Assembly: GCA_963169105.1 (NCBI GenBank)
Contig: OY720640.1
Location: 63,179,527-63,243,526 of the forward strand
Length of the DNA stretch: 64,000 nucleotides
Source of the DNA: Ceriagrion tenellum
Taxonomy: Eukaryota; Arthropoda; Insecta; Odonata; Coenagrionidae
Reading direction: 5' to 3'
A program made the translations under genes and the position numbers. Positions 58,023 through 64,000 of this stretch are shown piece by piece. The notes below the pieces were generated by a model that saw only the letters and a program-made list of their open reading frames with translations, was not told the DNA's origin and did not search any database. Each line of letters opens with the position of its first letter. The first letter of the stretch is position 1.

Positions 58023-59645
58023 GACGCTTTCACGAAGCCTGGCTCACTTAATTTTATTGGAAAATTGGATTATTTATTAAATTATGATATGATTACGTTT
58101 CATATTTTTCCGGCTTAATGCTGATGCAACCGCCATCTGATTTTGCCTCTCGAGGAACTCGGTTACAATAATTGTTAGTTGTGTAACGAGTGCGGTATAG
58201 TTGCGAATAACGCCCGCGGGCAGTGTTGGGCACACGTTCGGAGAGAGTTGCACTCACTGTTTTATTTTTGTCTTAAGTTCGCGGAAATTATATATTCATA
58301 TGAATATGTAGTTGTATGCAAATATTCCTCATTAAGCTGTATAACGTCCCTCTCGGGGGAAATTTCTTGTTAATAGCCACTTCTCAGGTTGCCAAGTATA
58401 TTTCATTGTTGAAATGTGAGTATAATACAACAATTTTGCAATTGGAAACGTATTTATTGACCGAAAACGAAGTGTATATGAAAATTGATTGCAAATACTA
58501 AATACTTAATCATTACTGCCATCTGAAAATGAAAATTTGAACCCTGTGTCGTGATTGCACGTAATATAAAATACTAAAAAGAGAAACCTCTGCGTCGAGT
58601 CCATTGCTTTTATTGTGGGAGATATAGGGGCCCGTTTAGGGGCTCTGGCACCTTTGCGATCCTTATGCATTTGGCCCAGGGATTCCTCATACTCTACATA
58701 CCCCTAATACCGAATCAAAGAGAGAATCAAAGGCTTGGTAGTATTCGAGAACTAACCAATAAACAGAGATGAAAAAGAGAAAATTGAGCTTGGTTTTTTT
58801 CATTACATTTATATTTTTCACCACGCCATATTGTGCGGTAATGAAAAACAATGTATGCCGTGCATTATTGACCGTTTAGAATACGGAATATCCCCGCGCT
58901 GTATGGCATTTTTCCCAGTACATATGAAATAAATAATTAATAGCTTTAATATTTCAAGAGTTTTAATATCTACATAAAGCCACTCATATATTTTTCTATC
59001 TATATGTGCTTTATAAATGACGCTGTTTCGTCCAAACGGCTTGGGAAACGAATAGTAATCGTGGAATATTATAAAGTTAATCTTTTATTCATTATGATGT
59101 GACCATGTTTACTACACTCAATGCAGTAGCATCGCAATAAATGAAAAAAAAACTATCTGAGAGCATAGTGAAAAAGAACGCGTTTAAACGCGCTACCATC
59201 ACTAGGTATATTTGTTTGCCATGTGATGACGGTGTCGTTGACAGTTGTTGATAATAAAATGCAGTGCATAGCACAAACTATTATGTTTCTTCAGATTCCA
59301 AGTGATTACTTGCTCGATGTAAAATTCTTGGTTGTTGTTGTTATTTATCAAAATGATGATTGTTATGGCAATACCTCTATTTAGAACCTGGAATCTAATG
59401 TCCCCTAAGTGCAAGTGGACAATACGATTTAATAAGTACGTAAATAATGACAGATAATATTGCATGGTGAATTCCATGATAGGCCTTCCTATGGATAGGA
59501 TGATTCCATAGGCCTTAAGGGCCCCTCAGTGAATAATAACACCATGATAGGAAAAATGCACAGAGCTGGATTAACTGAGCATTTCTCTAAAATAACATTA
59601 CAAGTCTTTTTCTTCTTTCTTATTTTTCTTATTCTCATCTTTTTG
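58023..59645. other. No recognised gene
   Basis: No supported feature. Confidence 0.4.
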
Positions 59646-59669
59646 TCACTGTCGTGTCACTTAACTTTG

Positions 59670-59851
59670 TACCTTCGATAAACTCCAGGCTGAGCAATTT
59701 GTTTAATGTTCTCTATTTGCCTAATAATTATTCTTTCTGTATGCCATTGTGCCGCGCAATGAGAGATGCTAATGCAATCCCAAGGGATGTTGACTATTTT
59801 ATTCCATGTCCAAGTGCCTTTGAGAGATATGTGAGAAGAAATGATTCCTGA
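59670..59851 (+). pseudogene. Non-LTR retrotransposon, RT C-terminal fragment
   Basis: The forward reading YSFCMPLCRAMRDANAIPRD, then VDYFIPCPSAFERYVRRNDS and a stop corresponds to the LINE tail SFFPR-VRDWNALP-DV---S---F---V, with Trp lost (A for W in DANAIP). It is a short, solitary fragment. Confidence 0.55.
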
Positions 59852-60109
59852 CTGTTTGACTTATTTTATTAAGTCATATATATATTTTTATTTTAGTTTG
59901 CCTTACTCAGCTGTGTACGCATGGTTTTCTTGTTTAATTAAGTCATATTATATCTTATTATTTTTTATTTTATTAATTTATTTTTTCAGCTTTATCTTGA
60001 TCTCTAATTATGTGCTTCTATTCACTGTAAAACTGGTACTTCTTGTTGCCTTATACTTGTATTCAATGTATATCTTTTTAAAGGGTTTATATCTACCCGT
60101 TTAATAAAT

Positions 60110-60250
60110 ATATTATCATTTCAGCATCTCAATATTATATTAATAATTTGAGGGAGGGAATTCCATAGTTTTAAAGCTTCAACCGAGAACGAGTTATGGA
60201 ATTTAATTCTGTGAGGGGAATATAAAATACGTTATTTCCGCAAGTCATAC
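60110..60250 (-). pseudogene. Non-LTR retrotransposon, RT C-terminal fragment
   Basis: On the minus strand the reading PHRIKFHNSFSVEALKLWNS, then LPQIINI, is the classic closing motif of LINE RT proteins (R---NSF----LWNSLP--I). It is in opposite orientation to the fragment at 59.7 kb and stops soon after. Confidence 0.65.
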
Positions 60251-60489
60251 GTTATTTCTATGAAGGAATTGCTTCACATCGTAGAATTGTATGGTATGAG
60301 TCGTGAAATACAAATCTAATGAAGTCAATATAATTCATTTTAATTTTTAAAAATATATTCACCAGTCATATATTGTATTGGTAGTACATCTACTACTGTG
60401 TGATGCCCTGTGAGACACCTAATGGGTGAATGGTGGGTGAATTTATTACTCAATAGGTTTGCACTAGCCTTCATCTTACTGTCATAGTC

Positions 60490-60660
60490 CACTAATCTGT
60501 TACTTTGATTGTATGTATGTGATCTTACCTTACATTCACATCTGATCGTGGTAAATTTACCGCTTGTCTCCAATTTAAGCGTGGAGGGATGTTACGTTCA
60601 ACTCTAAAATATTTCTTTAGATATTTGCTGTGGCAGTTGAAAATTCACTATTTTATTGAG
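60490..60660. repeat. Direct duplication, left copy
   Basis: CTGTTACTTTGATTGTATGT, GTGGTAAATTTACCGCTTGT and GGAGGGATGTTACG recur in the same order at 61160-61400 with a 35-bp expansion around GGTAAATTTGTTACCATGG. The foldback lies between the copies. Confidence 0.65.
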
Positions 60661-60810
60661 CATACTGTCGAGGAGACTTCTAATGCCTTCTATAATTTGA
60701 ATAGTGTACAAAAGGCATTGTTTTCAGCATCTCAAAGAGTTAAGCCGACACAATGAAATTAATTCAATCCTTTCAAGCGTAACCTTTTGGAAGTCCATTA
60801 TTGAATTACT

Positions 60811-61000
60811 AATCACAATACCGACTATGTTTCAATCCACAGAGTTTATTATTGATACGTCTAGTTTCAACGCTTCTGCGTCATCATCAGATACAAATAT
60901 TTACAATGAGGTATTAGTACCTGATGATGACGCAGTAACGTTGAAACTAGTCGTATCAATAATAAACTCTGTGAATTGAAACATAGTTGGTATTGTGATT
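60811..61000. repeat. Foldback element, 80-bp arms
   Basis: Left arm 60811-60890 and right arm 60921-61000 are inverted with few mismatches; the match continues weakly outward by about 8 bp. The right arm reads CTGATGATGACGCAGTAACG, then TTGAAACTAGTCGTATC. The left arm, inverted, has the hairpin ACGC/GCGT in the same place. The 30-bp spacer is AT-rich. Confidence 0.88.
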
Positions 61001-61159
61001 AGTTATTCACGATCTAATTCCTTCAAAAATCAGAGGCACCCAAGACAAAATATTAATCGACATTCCGTGAAAATTTGCAATTTCTGAAAAATAAAATGCG
61101 AGTATAAGAACGTTGCTTACTAACTTTTACATTAACATTATTGGTGATGTCAATCATGG

Positions 61160-61400
61160 CTATTGTGGCTCGTAATCGCAGCGGAAATACATTAAAAGTA
61201 TCCAGTCTGTAATCTATTACTTTTATTGCATGCATGTGACGACAGATAGCATTTATATATATTTATGAGACCATGGTAAATTTGTTACCATGGTCATACT
61301 TTGTAAATTTGCCGCTTGTCTCCAATTTAATCGTGGAGAAATGTTACGCATAACACTAAATGAGCTTTCTTTGGTTATTTTTCTATGGTAATTTAAAATT
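61160..61400. repeat. Direct duplication, right copy
   Basis: Partner of 60490-60660. Confidence 0.6.
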
Positions 61401-61479
61401 CCTGGAACACAACGCCAGTGACGAAGTATTTGTTGTTGGGAGAGTGTGACCAACGTGCATTCTGTCATTCGAAAACTGT

Positions 61480-62200
61480 CATCCAGTGCTCATGAGTCCG
61501 CGCAAAATTTCTCCGCACTATGTCTCGTTGCGCGCTGTTTCGCTGATCCATTTTAATGATGTAAATCAGAGCCCTGATTCATTTCATGCCGAAAATTAAT
61601 TTCAAAGCGCTCCGTGAATCCTTGAGAAAGAGGGAGCTGCGTTGACGAATCCTAGGCGAATATGAGACGAGATTTGTTTGACGGGAAAATTTTGTGCCGT
61701 AACGAGACAACAAAGGAACTTAATTTTCCTCATTTTCCTCTCCCCTCCATCAGCCTCTTTCTCTCCCTTTCTGCTCGCAAAAATGAACCCTTTACGCGCC
61801 GAGAATTCCCGCGCGGCCCTGAAAACGAGGCCCTCGGTCACATTGCCACACTGGCCGTATGACTGTGCATTCCGCTGTTTTTTTTCTCACCGTTGGACAA
61901 TTTGTCCCCAGGTCCTCTTTGTCCCCTGTTTTGCCCAACTCCTTGGTCTCGCGTATTAGGTATATGGGGAACGCATGAAGAAATAACCTCCATTGCGTTT
62001 GACGGGGATACCTACTACATCCAATTTAAGGACTTTCAAAGAATATTTTGACAACAATATTTAAACCTCTTTTTTTATCTCTATCTATGTGCATCTCAAA
62101 AGAGAATCTGCGCTTTGGAAGCCGATGTTGTATATGCTCATCATTTTCCATTAAATGATATTTTTTTCCCGTATTTTTCTCTCTTCCTTGGTCCGGGGTA
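61480..62200. other. No recognised gene; locally GC-richer
   Basis: Overlapping frames at 61602-61959 on both strands (up to 93 codons) lack any domain I know. Confidence 0.4.
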
Positions 62201-62204
62201 TTAC

Positions 62205-62393
62205 ATACATTACAAACTCAAGTTATGTGATATCAAAATTCATGGATGGTGTTCTTTTCAGTTCTGCTCTGACGGATGAGTATATGCACGAAAAATATTC
62301 GCTTTATTTGAGCTTATTACACTTACTGAATGGCTTTCATGGCTTACGGGACCCATAACTCTTCATCATGCACATTTATTGTTCCTGCAGCTG
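62205..62393 (+). mobile_element. MITE family H1, partial copy (right end)
   Basis: TACTGAATGGCTTTCATGGC, then a GACCCATAA segment and TTATTGTTCCTGCAGCTGGC correspond to the last 150-190 bp of the element at 1737-2193. The left half is absent. Confidence 0.55.
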
Positions 62394-62614
62394 GCCACGA
62401 GAGTATCAGACTTTACCCACAACTTGGAATGGAAAAGTGCCTATATACATGCTGCAAGCATACCACTCATCCTGGTTCTTGTAAAAATGCTTCTTGTAGT
62501 CTTCATTTCAGGAAAACTTTGTTGGCAATCCGGTACGCGATTTATTCATAAAGAAGGATTCCTTGGTCACTATTGAAGTGAGTGGCCTTCATGTTGTATG
62601 ATGTTTGAAGTTTG

Positions 62615-62705
62615 CGGTAAACTGATTAGGTCATAATTTCAGGTGTAATTATTACAGTTGCAAGTCGTATAAAATAAAAACTTGGGCACTGTAGTCCAAC
62701 CTAAT
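62615..62705 (+). repeat. Dispersed repeat (pair with 55495-55598)
   Basis: ATAATTTCAGGTGTAATTAT, TTGCAAGTCGTATAAAAT and GCACTGTAGTCCAACCTAAT match the 55.5-kb segment in order and orientation. Confidence 0.7.
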
Positions 62706-62709
62706 GCTA

Positions 62710-64000
62710 CAGTGCAGTTTGAAATATTATTATCATTCATTCGATCTCATTTCATGCCAATGTATTTCCAGAGAGCGTAATAAATTGTTTTTCCATCGCT
62801 CAGGTTATGCATTCCTTATGGTAATTATTACTCATCTTTCCCGATTGATTTATTATAGGCCTATATTTTCCTTATCCATATTTGTACGAGAGACGGCTTC
62901 AACTATATATTTGATCGTCAAGGGGACTGTTCGGCAAATACGTGTAGTTATGAGCAAATTTTTTTTTAATTTTACGTATTTGAAAGGATAATGAACTTCG
63001 GTGGAAAGGAAAGAATATATTTATTGCTATACTTTTTGTTTGGTGATAGTCTCTACATTGTCCGCACTGCATTTTTAATTTAAACATGGAAAAGTAAAGA
63101 AGACTGTAAGCAAAGTAGCGTGTGACGCATTCCAATGCCGTCCTTAGTTTCTACATTGTTCTCCGTGCGAAATCTGTTTGGTGAGGCTCCGCTAAAGAAG
63201 CTCTCAATTTAAAAAAGACGATTTTATGTAATATAGCCAACTGTTTATCATGTGAATTAGCAATTTTGGATGGCATTAACCTTCATAAATGTTACTCAGC
63301 GGTAGAAGGGTAGAACAAACTTTCTAATCAATTAACTAGAGGTATATAAGTTACGAAACAGGTAGATTTATTGTTGCGATGCGGATATTTTATGAGGCCT
63401 ATAAATTCATTGATGTCATTGATTTCATTGTTAATGTTCTAATTCGGCTATTTACGAGTGGAGAGATGAGAGAGAATCTCGAAAACTAGGGAGGCAATAT
63501 TTTGCATTGCTAGTAGGTGGAACCGATTCATTATAGCAATTCTCTTGATCCCGGTAAAAATGAACTCTTGCGTGATCTAGGTTTCAAAATTCAAACCTAA
63601 TGGATTCGCATCGCCGCTGAAACTAGGCATGAAATGAAGTATTGTGTGTGAGGAATGTAAGAGGTGATGACGCTTCCTTTCATTGGAAATCCCAATGGAG
63701 CTGGCTGTGCGGGGCTTCCTACCCCGGATAGATAGGCGGATGTCATTTGCTCCGCTGTTACGAGAGTCAATTGCCTCGTAATCGCTTGAAACGGAGGGAC
63801 TTTAAGGGAGGCTGCTCTGGGTTGTGATGACTAGGCAAGTGGATTATCTCAGTTTGAATAGGCCTTCTGTTTTACAAGGTATTCAGAGAAATCATCAGTA
63901 CTCCGTATTTTTGGCGATCGGATAAACTTATGATACTAAATCTCATTTAAAATAGATGCGATGGAAAACATTGTAGCAGCTCAACGTGGACTCTCACATC
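62710..64000. other. No recognised gene; diverged MITE H1 copy at about 63240-63430
   Basis: TGTGAATTAGCAATTTTGGA, CAGCGGTAGAAGG and CGGATATTTTATGAGGCCTA resemble 57813-57970 in order and orientation, so a decayed third or fourth H1 copy is likely. The rest, to the right edge, holds nothing I can support. Confidence 0.4.

Noticed and set aside
59041..59480. Short minus-strand frames of 60 and 91 codons as genes
   Set aside because: AT-rich, Ile/Asn-rich chance frames without a domain.

Overview
The window looks like non-genic DNA from a eukaryotic, repeat-rich, rather AT-rich genome. The repeat mix (CR1/Jockey-like and other non-LTR retrotransposons, a Penelope-like element, mariner, hAT, pogo-type and PIF/Harbinger-type elements, tRNA-headed SINEs) fits an arthropod, most likely an insect. 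I cannot place it more exactly. I found no convincing host protein-coding gene, rRNA gene or functional tRNA gene. Almost every recognisable coding stretch is a transposon fragment, and most long open frames are accidental or antisense to one.

Layout. 0-12 kb: a non-LTR 3' end runs in from the left edge, followed by CR1-like 3' ends at 0.94 and 8.49 kb, a 457-bp TIR element at 1.74 kb, a foldback at 6.9 kb, a second LINE tail beside a tRNA-headed SINE at 7.5-8.4 kb, a 54-bp-period minisatellite at 9.5-10.8 kb interrupted by a GC-rich block, and a 374-bp MITE abutting a 546-bp MITE at 11.2-12.1 kb. 13.8-28.4 kb: a LINE fragment, a 5-kb interval bounded by matching Tc1-like TIRs (15.83-20.82 kb), three sense CR1-like copies, and a foldback at 26.5 kb. 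28.4-30.8 kb: a pogo-type MITE inside a hAT element inside a foldback element, with 84-bp direct repeats outside; the hAT also carries a Ser-Glu-type minisatellite. 33.4-37.8 kb: a 3.7-kb DNA transposon with about 260-bp TIRs and a four-exon decayed transposase, inserted into an internally deleted mariner. 39.9-54.5 kb: scattered LINE tails, a Penelope-like GIY-YIG fragment, a near-perfect palindrome at 47 kb, a 177-bp pogo-type MITE and short tandem repeats. 55.5-64 kb: further copies of families seen earlier, including the partner (459 bp, inverted) of the 1.74-kb MITE, two foldbacks and LINE tails.

The main result is a layered record of insertions. Several nests can be read to the base from target-site duplications, and removing the inner element restores the outer one. 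The two most interesting items are the long-TIR transposon, whose transposase has a D...D...CRHH arrangement that I recognise as a recurrent uncharacterised family but cannot assign to a superfamily, and a set of foldbacks whose arms share a hairpin followed by GAAAC, sometimes preceded by CTGATGATG, with stem sequence differing between loci while pairing is kept. The second resembles a degraded hammerhead-type or Penelope-associated motif.
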